Positions 10,588 to 20,446 of a stretch of 64,000 nucleotides of DNA are shown piece by piece. Source of the stretch: Channa striata. Taxonomy: Eukaryota > Chordata > Actinopteri > Anabantiformes > Channidae. The DNA lies in NCBI GenBank assembly GCA_033026295.1, contig CM065185.1:744001-808000 (forward strand), written 5' to 3'. How positions within the stretch are numbered: position 1 is the stretch's first letter; every line of letters begins with the position of its first letter. The notes under the pieces are model-generated. The model saw nothing but the letters and a program-made list of their open reading frames with translations. It did no database searches and was not told where the DNA came from. A program made the position numbers and the translations under genes.

Positions 10588-12869
10588 AGTGTGGATCTGA
10601 CCACAGACATTAGACGTGAGTAGAGAATTCATTGATGACTTTTATAGTTTTTTTGTTGTCTGTGTAGGAATTGTAGACAAAAAAAGATTTTAAAAAATGA
10701 CATTATCTGAGGTGCAGATACACTATTAATGAAATTACTAGACGTTTTGGAACTTTTGGTATCCGACATCTATTTGCCTGAAATTTGGGAGCGGGGTAAC
10801 ATTGATACAGTAAATTAGAGAAAAAACACAGCAGTCAGAAAAGTCAACCATGTCCTAAACAAGCCAACATTCAGCACACCAGGAATGCTTTTGCACAGTA
10901 CAGCAATCTATGCACAGTGGGCATGACAAATCAAATTCAAGAAGTCATTCTCTAAAATATAACAGAGGTTTATAATGGATTGGGTCCTCAGACCAGACTA
11001 TCAAGACAGATTTCCAGTTACCCTGACTTAACTTCCAGAGAATGTGACATAATTGACAGAGAATCTGAAATCTGAAATAAAATTGAATTTTTGTTTAGAA
11101 GCAAAATTACGTAACATTGAAAAGAACAAATAACACAAAATTGCTTTTGCAAATAAAATCAGTTAAATTCAAAAGCATTTTTCTTTTGCTGTTTTGCTGT
11201 CACAGTTTGACTAGGAATGTTGTGATGTGGTAAGACCAATAGTGCTTAATAGCAGATAGGAGTCATTCTCCAATTGACAGAGTATTGTACCAACAGCTTG
11301 AGGTAGGTCGCAAAAAACATGTTTCGGCATTTTTCCATAATTCACCTGTAACACTGTCACATTTGTGTAATTTCTGGTCATTTTTTAGCAAGTGAGACAT
11401 TTAATTCACTTCAGATGGAAGTTAAACAAAGCAGTTAAAATAAGGACAACACAGATAGCAGATGGATTCATAAAACAATGGCCCTCAACCCCATTCATAT
11501 TGCTCTGTTGAACATAAAATCTGTACTGAAGTAATTAGAACCTCATTTATCAGGCTTTCAAATAATATCTACAAATATAAAGTCTTTATAAAGAAAATTA
11601 GCCGGACCCAGGTAGGTCACACATCATCGTAGACTATGCTCTATTTGTCAGTAAAAACCAAGATTAGTTTTGGATGTAGAAAAACACTTCACAGGCACAC
11701 ACTGTATAAATGGAGTGTTACTGAGAATAAACTGCATCCAGCTTAGAGCTACAAATCATCACCATCCCACCAGCTACATCTGGAAGTGCAAGAATCTTAT
11801 GCAACAGTCCCTGTCCAGTTATCCAAGCCTCGTTTTTCTTATTCAATGTAATACAGCCAATATTTCCTTGGCCTGTCTGAGCCAAAATGAAGCTTTTTAT
11901 CAACCTCACGTAATGTGAAGCGTAGCCTTGGATTAATGTAGTTCAAGAGAATGAAGACATTTTGTCAAGCAGCAGTTTTTCCAGTGGAATTATTGATCGG
12001 TAGGGCAGAGCTTTATGACAATCCTTGAGAAAATATCTGCTAATTCTTAAACTTTCTACACTACAGCAGCAGTGGTCTATGTTGTATTATCTCGTAGACT
12101 GTTTCAACTTTCCCTTTGTTTGGATTGCTGCTGGTGACTCCATTTCATATTCTTGCTGGTGATGCAAATACTACATGTCAAGCCTCAGAAAGTTTGGAAT
12201 TACTCAAAACATTGAAGACTTCTCTCAGTTTTCAGTGCAATGCAACAAGCAATGACTATACCTTACACCCTGCTTTACAGCCACGGTTTTTAATTTCAGC
12301 AATTCTTACTTTATTATGGTGCCATTATCCCTAAGTCACTCTAAACAGCAAAGCTAAAAAGCAAAACATGCTTGTTCAAAACCAGAGTGGAAATACTGAA
12401 AAATTAAAACTTAATGGTGCCAAACAGTTCATGCTTGGCTTAGGGGAAAAGTTGGTTATTTTATAAAAGCAAAATGTGAAAAACGCAATGGAAATAAACT
12501 CAACAAATAAATTAGGTGCCGAATGTGATTTTGCCATCATGATTATAATATTTATTTCACCATTTGATGCCTCTAGCAGTTTATCTGACAAGACCAACTC
12601 CCAATATTTGAAAAAAATAATAATTATTTTAAGAAATTCCATCTGGATATTTTGAAAGATACTAAACCACCCACAGTATACAATATATCTCAAAATTTTC
12701 TAAGCAAGTAACACAAAGCCTTTTGAGTTACACGATGATCAGAGCAAGTTATACTGCACATCACGTTTGAAGGCCTTAAAACCTAAAACCCATTTAACTC
12801 ATCTTCATAACACAATCACCACATCAACAGCAGCTGAACAATTTTCATGTAAACAATTCCAGCCTGTAC
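10588..12869. other. Intron sequence, nothing recognised
   Basis: AT-rich sequence directly 3' (in gene sense) of the BRINP Cys-rich exon. The short open frames at 11670-11918 and 12376-12693 show no domain. The BRINP terminal exon was looked for here and not found. Confidence 0.7.
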
Positions 12870-13106
12870 CTGATTCCATGAACTCCTGGTTGAAGCTGTT
12901 CCAGGCATCTTTGCTCTTCTCCAGGTTGTCCTCCATGACCTTGATGTCAGCGAAAGGACAGTTGCATTCTGGGAAGCGGGGAGAGCACCAGCACCAGCAG
13001 TCATTGTTGCGGCAGAGCAACTCACCCTCTGAGTTGCATGCCACGTAGCTTAGGGCTGCTTCCACAAAACGCCCACGCAGGAACTCTGGCAGGACATCTT
13101 GCAGAC
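12870..13106 (-). CDS. brinp3: BRINP exon: cysteine-rich region after MACPF
   Basis: Coding exon of 237 bp. The acceptor is CCAG after a T-rich tract and the donor is GTACAG. Two bases finish the Gly codon, followed by LQDVLPEFLRGRFVEAAL, SYVACNSEGELLCRNNDCWC, WCSPRFPECNCPFADI and KVMEDNLEKSKDAW, ending in ESG phase 1. Six cysteines sit in a CxxxxxxxxxCxxxxxCxCxC..CxC arrangement that is the compact Cys-rich module of BRINPs just after the MACPF domain. Overlapping open frames in other phases are shadows. The next (large, terminal) exon would be at lower coordinates and is not present down to base 1. Confidence 0.95.
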
Positions 13107-15673
13107 CTGGAAAAAAAAAATTGTCAATTTTTAATTAATTTTCAGAATAGTAATTTTTACAAACTGCTTTTACCTTTTTCCGTTTTTTGTAAGGATAAAT
13201 ATTAAAATAAATAAATACATATTTAAAAAAGAGATATTATAGTTTAAAAGAAAGAATTATTACAGGCTTAGCTGAGTTAAAGAACTGCCACTAATTATTT
13301 CTAGTAGATATACAATATATTGTAACATTCAGCCTTTAGAGTGACAGCTCTAATTTAAGGTCTAGTGTACATCAGAACATTAGCTATTAAATGCTCATGC
13401 CCCAGCACAGCCTGTGTACCATCACAGAATATTGGATAGATATACTAATACTAATAACACGCCTTATAGTGGCTGAGGCCAGTGGAAATGACATGTCCAA
13501 TGACAACAGCTCTATCCTGAAAATAACAGTCACTTAACCACAATCCAGTTCTCTGTTGTGTGGCTGATTGGTGAAACGACTTCAGCTACATACTGTATAC
13601 TGTAGTTACTCCTGTATTATCACAGGGACAAGAAAATGGGGTGTTTTTCCAAAGCACAACAGTTGCAGTGGAAACAACCCACAGAAGGAACTGTAGGTTC
13701 ATATACCATAAGTTTCAAAGCCTGCCCAGGGGCATATTTTAGCAGTTTAGGAAGCTATCAGCAACTGTCAACTAATCTGCAGTCCCCATAAACAACCTGC
13801 TGTTCCAACCTGCCATGTACAGGTTTTTTGTGTCTGCAGGTTTCATTATTTCTTCTTCCTGCTGTGAAATGGAAACACTCAAATCATCATCATTTTTTTT
13901 TCATCGGCAGAAATACCATTAAAGGTTTTTTGTTTAAAATAATATTGTAATTATTATGGAGATTATGGATGCTGGGTCATTTTTTTATGTCAATGCATAT
14001 GTAATACACAGACAGTAAGAGATAAACACTGAAGCTGAGGTTATGGCATAAGCAGCACATTAACACAGCAATGGTATCAACTTCTGACTGTAAATGTAAT
14101 TTAAAACAAAGATATGCCCAGCATTGGTTATTTCCACAGAGAGGAAAGTTTCAGAGTGAGTAAAAAAAATGTGACCAAAAGCTATAAAAACAGAAAAAAT
14201 GTCAAATTAAGAAAATGTTAACTCACAATTACCTAAAAGAATGCTAATTTAGTTGTATTTCTATACTAAGTCTGGCAACCCCTTGACTCAGCTTTTGGTG
14301 TTGTATTAAAATGATAAAAAGATTACTTCAGTTTTCTGCTGCCAATTATTGTTTGCTTAAGACTTTACTGTATTTGGAATCTTTTCAGTTAAACTATTGG
14401 CAGCTCAAGCTTGCTGTCCAAATGCATTGCATTTATTCCATGATATAATCAAGACTTAAACAACTATATTAATTACACAAGTGGAAAACTTCTTAATCTG
14501 TCAATAAGAACAAGGAAAATCTAAGATGCAGAGCAATGAAGAATAAATGAACAGTCATGATAGAATGAATAATGATAATGGTTAAAAATTGGATGTGAGG
14601 ACAAATGATTAAAAGTTAACAGTCGTGATACTATTTTATTCAAAAAATGGGAAAAGAAAACATGATTGTCCAGTTTTAGTCCAGTTTCAGTCCAGATATG
14701 AACAACTTACTGGAGAGTGCAATAAATCATCTAATTTCACTTCTTACTCATGACAAATGACATTCAAACATTGGACTTAATGATGCTAGAAGAAAGTGCT
14801 ACAAGAAAATGGTTCCAAAATAACATGAATGAGCTAGAATTTGAGTTTCAGTTTGAGTCAGTTAGTCAGTTGAAGTCATAGTTTTTATATGCCATCGTAT
14901 GAACACTAGTGTGAGATAGCAGGGCATCTGTGAATGTTTTAGGAAGATGCCAAGCGGTGCCAAGTAATAAATGAACATTGACTTGGGCGAGACACTAATT
15001 CCTTTCTTCTCCTCATGCACCCAGAGTTTATATTTGATCCACAGTGCTTCTGAGTCTGTGGATCGCTTGCCAATAGGTCCAGGATACCTCAAGGTCTGTG
15101 TCGCTGTCAAAACATGCAGTAAAATTTAGGGTGTCGTAATTATGATTTGTTTTTTTGATTAATATAAATACTTTACAAAACTGTGTGTCCTTGAAAGTGC
15201 ACTATTATCTGTTAGAAACCAGCAAGTGGCTTTCACAAGTCTTGCTATGTGGCATCCATGCTCCTTCTCTGAATCTGTCAGTTGATCCATGTCTGTCTCC
15301 CTGTTTGTCTCTCTAATAATCATCAATTTGTTGTGTCAAAAGCTTCCCCTTCCCTCACTTCAAAATCTCATTCTGGATGATTTTTAACAGCCAAGTCAAT
15401 CCTGCTGTGAACTTCTATGAATATGCATGTCTCTTCTTTGGTATTTACTCTTTCAATGGCTTGGAAAGAGATATAATTAGTCTCATTTTTCCTCTTCCAT
15501 GCTTTGGCAGGTGCTTTGAGACTTTTACTGTGTGCGTATGTGTGCATAAATGTGCACACATGCGAGTGTGAACTGGTTGCAAATCTGGCAAGGGTTTCTC
15601 TAGATTTAGAGATGGCTAAACACTCCCATCACCAATTACTATACTACTTTCTGTATCTCTCTTCCACCTGACT
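13107..15673. other. Intron sequence, nothing recognised
   Basis: Part of the 22-kb brinp intron. It is AT-rich with scattered homopolymers. The minus-strand open frame at 14862-15110 is moderately GC-rich but has no BRINP similarity and no adjoining splice pair I can defend. Confidence 0.65.
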
Positions 15674-16640
15674 GGGTGACTGTGGCACAGTTGGTAGCGT
15701 GGTTGTCCACCAATCCTACAGTTGTACAGTTTTTCACTGCTACGCTGATGACACGCAGTTATATCTATCTATGAAACCGATGAAACAAATCAATTAATCA
15801 AACTACAAGTATGTCTAAAAGACATAAGGGACTGGATGACGTATAATTTCCTTCTTCTAAACTCAGATAAAACTGAAGTTACTGTATTTGGAGCTAAAAG
15901 TCTAAGAAACATGTTTTCTAATCATATCGCTACTTTAGATGTCATGACTCTGGCCCCCAGTAGTACTGCAAGGAATCTCTGTGTCATTTTTGACCAGGAT
16001 TTGACATTTAGCTCACACATAAAACGAATCTCTAGAACAGCCTTCTTCCACCTAAGAAACATTCCCAGGATTTGGCGCTGTGTGTCCTCCAGTGCGCAGC
16101 TACTGGTCCTAGTTACCTGCTGAATGTTTTGTTGTTGCTTTTGTTGCTCTGTTCTTTTCTCTCTCCACTTTCCACTCACCCCAACCGGTCAAGGCGGATG
16201 GCCGTCCACCCTGAGCCAGGTTCTGTTGGAGGTTGCTTCCGGTAAAGGGAGTTTTTCCTCTCCACTGTTGCCTGTAGCTGCTCAAGGGGGGATTTGTTGG
16301 GTTTTCTTTAAATGTTTGTATAGTCTTGACTTTATTATGTAAAGTGCCTTGAGATGACCTTGTTGTAAATTGGCGCTATATAAATAAAGTTGAATTGAAT
16401 TGAATTGAACTGTTGGTTTGATCCCTGGCTCCTCTGATCACATGTCAAACTGTCCTTGAGCAAGACACTGAACCCTGCTTAGTTTCTCCCGGTGAGTGTT
16501 GGTCAGCTGCATAGCAGCTCCCCCATCGGTGTATGAATGTGTGTGTGTTTGGGAGCATGAATGGGTAGATAAGAAGCAGTGTAAAGCGCTTTGAGTACCA
16601 ACAGGTAGCAAAAGTGCTATATAAGTGCAGACCATTTACC
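15674..16640 (+). mobile_element. tRNA-headed SINE split by an L2 insertion
   Basis: The 5' part (15674-15723) has a tRNA-like A box, GTGGCACAGTTGGTAGCGTG, then GTTGTCCACCAATCC. After the L2 insertion the SINE resumes at about 16410 with the B-box-like GGTTTGATCCCTGG. It runs through TCCTTGAGCAAGACACTGAA, GTGAGTGTTGGTCAGCTGC and TGTAAAGCGCTTTGAGTACC to GTGCAGACCATTTACC at 16640. The two halves fit end to end. Short GTTG matches flank the L2 (15720-15723 and 16412-16415), perhaps a target duplication. Confidence 0.8.
15724..16409 (+). mobile_element. L2/Maui-like LINE, copy C, internally deleted
   Basis: It starts inside the RT domain (HCYADDTQLYLS in frame, YADD box intact; confirmed against the copy at 33210) and continues through LLNSDKTEVTVFGAKSL and DQDLTFSSHIKRISRTAF to FHLRNI. 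There it jumps directly into the 3' UTR at CAGGATTTGGCGCTGTGTGT, skipping the last coding part and about 0.7 kb compared with 33540-34260. The 3' end is complete, with the ATATAAATAAAG and GAATT repeat. It lies inside a SINE. Confidence 0.88.
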
Positions 16641-16767
16641 TTGCTATTGTTTGGTCTTATTCAAATGACTTAAATTATCAGAAAGTAGACCTATTGTTCC
16701 CTTTTTTGTTGTGCTGATACTATAGTTTAGCACTATTATTGATTAACCTTCACTGTTTCACTCATAT

Positions 16768-17237
16768 TGTCATGATTCGGTCCCTCAGCTCCACTTCCCC
16801 CCCCGGACTCTTATTTTGTCACCCGCTCTCCTCCACATCCTGTCCTGCTCCACAATTCCTCCGCCAACTTCATCACCCTCGTTTGTCCTCAATTGATTTC
16901 ACCTGTTCCCCCTGTCCATTTATACCTGCCTTTCACCGCAGCTCACTGCCAGATTCTTGTTGTTGTCATTGTCCCCATGTCATTGTTCTTGGACCCTGTT
17001 AGTTGGATTTCTGGACTTTCAAGCTTTTGGACTCATTGCCCGTTTTCCCGTATACTGAGGTTTGGTCTCTGAGGTTTAGTTTCTACCTTTTTGGTTTATT
17101 TGGTTTCTGGTTTTTGGGTGTTTGGTTTTTGGCCCTGGTGTGTTTGGTTTGATTTAGTACAAATAAAGTTTCATGTCTGATCTGCACTCCCTCTCGTTGT
17201 TGTCTTTCTGGGTCTTTAAAAATCCTCATCCGTGACA
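16768..17237 (+). mobile_element. Solo LTR (Ty3/gypsy- or ERV-like)
   Basis: A 470-bp unit beginning TGTCATGATTCGG and ending ATCCGTGACA, that is TG...CA with a short inverted repeat (TGTCAYG/CGTGACA). It is flanked by a perfect 5-bp duplication CATAT (16763-16767 and 17238-17242). Inside are a TATA-like TTTATA near 16917 and an AATAAA at 17162, as expected for a promoter and poly(A) signal in an LTR read on the + strand. There is no internal coding region, PBS or second LTR nearby, so it is a solo LTR from LTR-LTR recombination. The superfamily is inferred from form only. Confidence 0.75.
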
Positions 17238-17394
17238 CATATTTACAGAGCCATAAATAATTCTTGATTTCTGAACTTTTTTATAGCCATTGAGCCTGGT
17301 GCTGCTCATCATCAGCACTTGATTAATTCATAATCAGCAGGTCTGCAGGCCTCCATAAGAGCAGGAGTTTTGGCAGTGGTATGGAGATAGCCCT

Positions 17395-17655
17395 CAGATA
17401 AGACTAAAAATTGCTCAAAGAACTACAAAAACCCACCAGAGGTCAGACTCTACAGGCCTCAGTAAGCATGTAAAATGCGACAGACAGCACTGTTAGAGGA
17501 AGACTATATACTTTGGTTGGAAGGGTTTACAGGAGAAAGTCTCTTCTAATATGAAAGTACGACTGATGTTAGCAAAACGGCATCTGAATAGACCACACGT
17601 TTTCTAGAACAGTGTCCTATGAACAGATAAGGCCAAAGTGGAATGTTGTAAAAAA
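17395..17655 (+). pseudogene. Tc1-like transposase fossil (first)
   Basis: Degenerate Tc1/mariner-superfamily transposase sequence. Recognisable segments are AGGCCTCAGTAAGCATGT, GGAAGGGTTTACAGGAGAAA and CATCTGAATAGACCACA, then the region around the first catalytic Asp, where the expected W-T-D-E-T-K-V-E reads stop-T-D-K-A-K-V-E. Several stops and indels are present, with no intact frame. No terminal repeats were found. Identified by comparison with remembered fish Tc1-like elements. Confidence 0.6.
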
Positions 17656-17811
17656 GATACATTTGCACATCCAAGAAACCACCAAACTGATACATAACTT
17701 TTAGATGAGCGTAGCCTCTAGCACTCCATAGATCCACAGGAAAAATGGAGAAGATTTGAAACACTGTGAATCCTGGTCTAAGAACATGGTGGCAACTCAT
17801 TCAGGAAGTCA

Positions 17812-18080
17812 CAAAAATGTTAAAAACATCCAAAGAATTGCAGGCCTCACTTACCCCAATCAAATCAATCTAAAAGACAGAGGGTAAAAATAGCATAATG
17901 GCTAAAGTGAAAACCACTGCTAACCCAGAAAAACATTAAGACTCTACTTACTAAATTCTGATGCAACACACCTAGATGATCCTCTAACCTTTTGGGGGGA
18001 ATATTTTATGGACTGCCTAGCATGATGGTGCTATTTTAATTGTGTTTGGGTATGCTGGCTCCACATAAGGACCAGGGCTT
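17812..18080 (+). pseudogene. Tc1-like transposase fossil (second)
   Basis: A second, different Tc1-like relic in the same orientation. It has AGAATTGCAGGCCTCACTTA, AAACCACTGCTAACCCAGAA and AAACATTAAG, then LDDP.TFWGEYFMD, matching the conserved LDDP..FW......D segment that leads to the first catalytic Asp. Then come TGGTG and remnants of the following Gly-rich part. It is truncated on both sides, ending at a T25 run. Its similarity to the first fossil is only at family level, so two insertions or a mosaic are likely. Confidence 0.6.
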
Positions 18081-18103
18081 TTTTTTTTTTTTTTTTTTTT
18101 TTT
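18079..18103. repeat. T25 homopolymer
   Basis: Uninterrupted run of T directly after the second Tc1-like relic. Confidence 0.9.
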
Positions 18104-18142
18104 CATTTGGACGCATCTGATAGATTCTGATGAGAAACATAA

Positions 18143-18623
18143 GAAAAGTGGACAATTTGTTCAGCACGGCTGTCAGGCATGTACTTGTCAGTGAGTCCTT
18201 CACATCTCTCCTTGCTGCTTTTCACCTTTTTAGGCTTTCACTTGCTTTAGGCTTACCAAAAAATAAACAGTTTGGAACAATATTTAAAGCACAAAGCTTG
18301 GTTTAAAAAAACACTGGCACTACAAGAAAATCCTCCACAGCTGATAACATGATGTAGACTAAATGACCACTATCTGCAAAAGACTCCAGAAATAGAGAGG
18401 CTACACTGCTACACAGCTTGCAACACAAACATGATCACCAGCTTACATTTCACCTATTAAGTATAGTTTTTAAGAGCCCTGCAAGTAGCAAAATGAATTC
18501 TACAGCGTTGGCTATAACACACACACACATTAACTGTGCATCAGTTCAGGGGACACATCCTTCGGAGGACATGGTCTGGCTCTGGGTCCACTTTATTCTG
18601 GGGTGCAAAGAATTTTGAGATAA
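18143..18623. repeat. Local duplication, unit 1 (blocks A+B)
   Basis: Block A (18143-18228, starting GAAAAGTGGACAATTTGTTC) and block B (18246-18623, from the CTTTAGGCTTACC region to GGTGCAAAGAATTTTGAGAT) each recur downstream in the same order and orientation. Block B contains AGCACAAAGCTTGGTTTAAA, ACAGCGTTGGCTATAACACA and CTGTGCATCAGTTCAGGGGA. It is non-coding, with no transposon family recognised. Confidence 0.85.
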
Positions 18624-18633
18624 GCTGGCCTTT

Positions 18634-20110
18634 GAAAAGTGGACAGTTTTTTCAGCACAGCTGTCATGCATGCACTTGGCAGTGAGTCGACCACATCTCT
18701 CCTTGTTGCTTTTTCTCCTTTGACAACTTTGTCATTAATGCAGTACATTAATACTTCACAAAATGCTAGCCATATTCATCATGCAGCTCATGCCTGCTTA
18801 TCCACAATACATTCAAACATAAAAACAGCAGACAAATAATGTGTCTGGGGTGAATTGCATAACACCCATTTAGCATCTGGTATCATTTGAAGCCAAACAA
18901 GCCCCAATAATGCAATTAAGCCTGCATGACAGTCACCAGTTGAAGCAGCAGTGGCTCGTAGGGTTTGGTTCACGCCCACTTTCTAAACTACAGAGGCTTC
19001 CCCGTGTGCTGAAATGTCTTTGGGCAACACCCCGAAACCACAAAGTACTTAAACCCAGCCACTGAGGTTGGGTAAGCACGAGCACAACTGAGTGCTCGTC
19101 CCAAGCACAGTAAAAATTAGGTAGAGTTGTGTCAAGAAGAGCATTCGGTGCAAAAATCAGTGCCAAATTTATATGCAGGCCACATGATCTTCTGAGATGA
19201 TCCCAAGCTTACAGAGAGAGTATAACTCGTATCTAATTGGCTGAGAAAAGTCATATTCTCAAACATTTGACAGCTGACATTAAGCAATTTCACTAGCCAA
19301 GCAATCAGGTGAGCACATCACAGGCTAAAAAATTCTGTATAGTAGTATGTTAGTAGTATAGTAGTAAGTTTTTTGTGTATAACATCTTTATAGGAACTAA
19401 TCTGAACTATTCATTCACTCACATTTATGGTAGTTTGTTCAGTCCAAATAGAGCAGAATTCTTTTCCTATCAATGTAAATTCTAGCATGGAGCATGTTGG
19501 TGATGTTGAGTTATTTTAAACTAGATAGATACTGTAGCTTTAATGGATGAGAGTGTTTTCTCATATTTTAGCTGAGTCATTGCACACTATTCTTTAAATC
19601 AGTTTTGGATGCTGTTGCAGCTGTTTGTTTATTATGAGGACCAGATGAGCCAATGAAAGTCAAAGAAGCCATTATAAGACTGGGAAACTAAAATTAAAAA
19701 AGTTAGAGGTTTTAACCAAACTTTAGGTTTTCCAAAACATAAAGCGTTTGGAACAATATTTAAAGCACAAAGCTTGGTTTAAAAAAAACAAAAACCAAAA
19801 AAAACACTGGCATATAAGAAAATCCTCCACAGCTGATGACATCATGTGGACTAAATGACCACTATCTGCAGAAGACTCCAGAAACAGAGAGGCTACACTG
19901 CTAGATGGCTAGCAACACAAACATGATCACCAGCTTACATTTCGCCTATTAAATACAGTTTTTAAGAGCACTGCAAGTAGCAAAATTAATTCTACAGCGT
20001 TGGCTATAACACACACACATTAACTGTGCATCATTTCAGGGGACACACCCTCCTGGGTGGTCTGGCTCTGGGTTCCACTATATTCTGGGGTGCAAAGAAT
20101 TTTGAGATAA
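18634..20110. repeat. Local duplication, unit 2 (A' - 1 kb - B')
   Basis: Block A' is 18634-18722 and block B' is 19721-20110. They match unit 1 with scattered substitutions and small indels (for example an A-rich insertion near 19780). In this unit A' and B' are separated by about 1 kb (18723-19720) that unit 1 lacks. The sequence of that 1 kb is unremarkable AT-rich DNA, and I see no inverted ends. Confidence 0.85.
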
Positions 20111-20151
20111 TTGTGATAACCATCACAATGGTGATAAGCATCACAATTATC
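20106..20151. repeat. Perfect 12-bp inverted repeat
   Basis: GATAATTGTGAT at 20106-20117 and its reverse complement at 20140-20151, with a 22-base loop that repeats the ATCACAAT and GGTGAT motifs. It lies at the right edge of block B'. Confidence 0.7.
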
Positions 20152-20194
20152 CCAGAACTAAAGCAAAAGCAAGCACAAGAGAGTTCTCCCTCCA

Positions 20195-20446
20195 ATCAAT
20201 TATCCTGTTCAGATTTGAGAGGGCTGGAGCCTCTCTCAGGACAGGTCTCTAGTATCTCAGGGCCAACTTACAGAAATACACATTGTGACAAACAACCATT
20301 CACACTCACGTTCACACCTAAAGGCAATTTCAGACTCAGCAATTTACCTAACATGTAAACTGTGACACAGGCCACTGCAGGTAGATTTAAACTTCCTCCT
20401 GTAGCTATGAGGTGGCAGGACTAACCACCCTACCACCATGCTGCCC
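20195..20446 (-). mobile_element. tRNA-headed SINE (CACGGTGG family), decayed
   Basis: A reverse-oriented copy of the common fish SINE whose head on the sense strand reads like GGCAGCATGGTGGTAGGGTG. Landmarks on the + strand are AGGACAGGTCTCTAGTATCT, AACCATTCACACTCACGTTC, CACACCTAAAGGCAATTT and, at the head end, AACCACCCTACCACCATGCT. It is more diverged than the copy at 25172. Confidence 0.65.

Noticed and set aside
14862..15110. Minus-strand frame in the large intron, considered as an extra BRINP exon
   Set aside because: BRINP phases already join directly between 35540 and 13106; the sequence has no BRINP similarity.
15683..15710. tRNA gene
   Set aside because: A box only, in a SINE head with SINE body following; same for 25440-25460 and 30061-30120.
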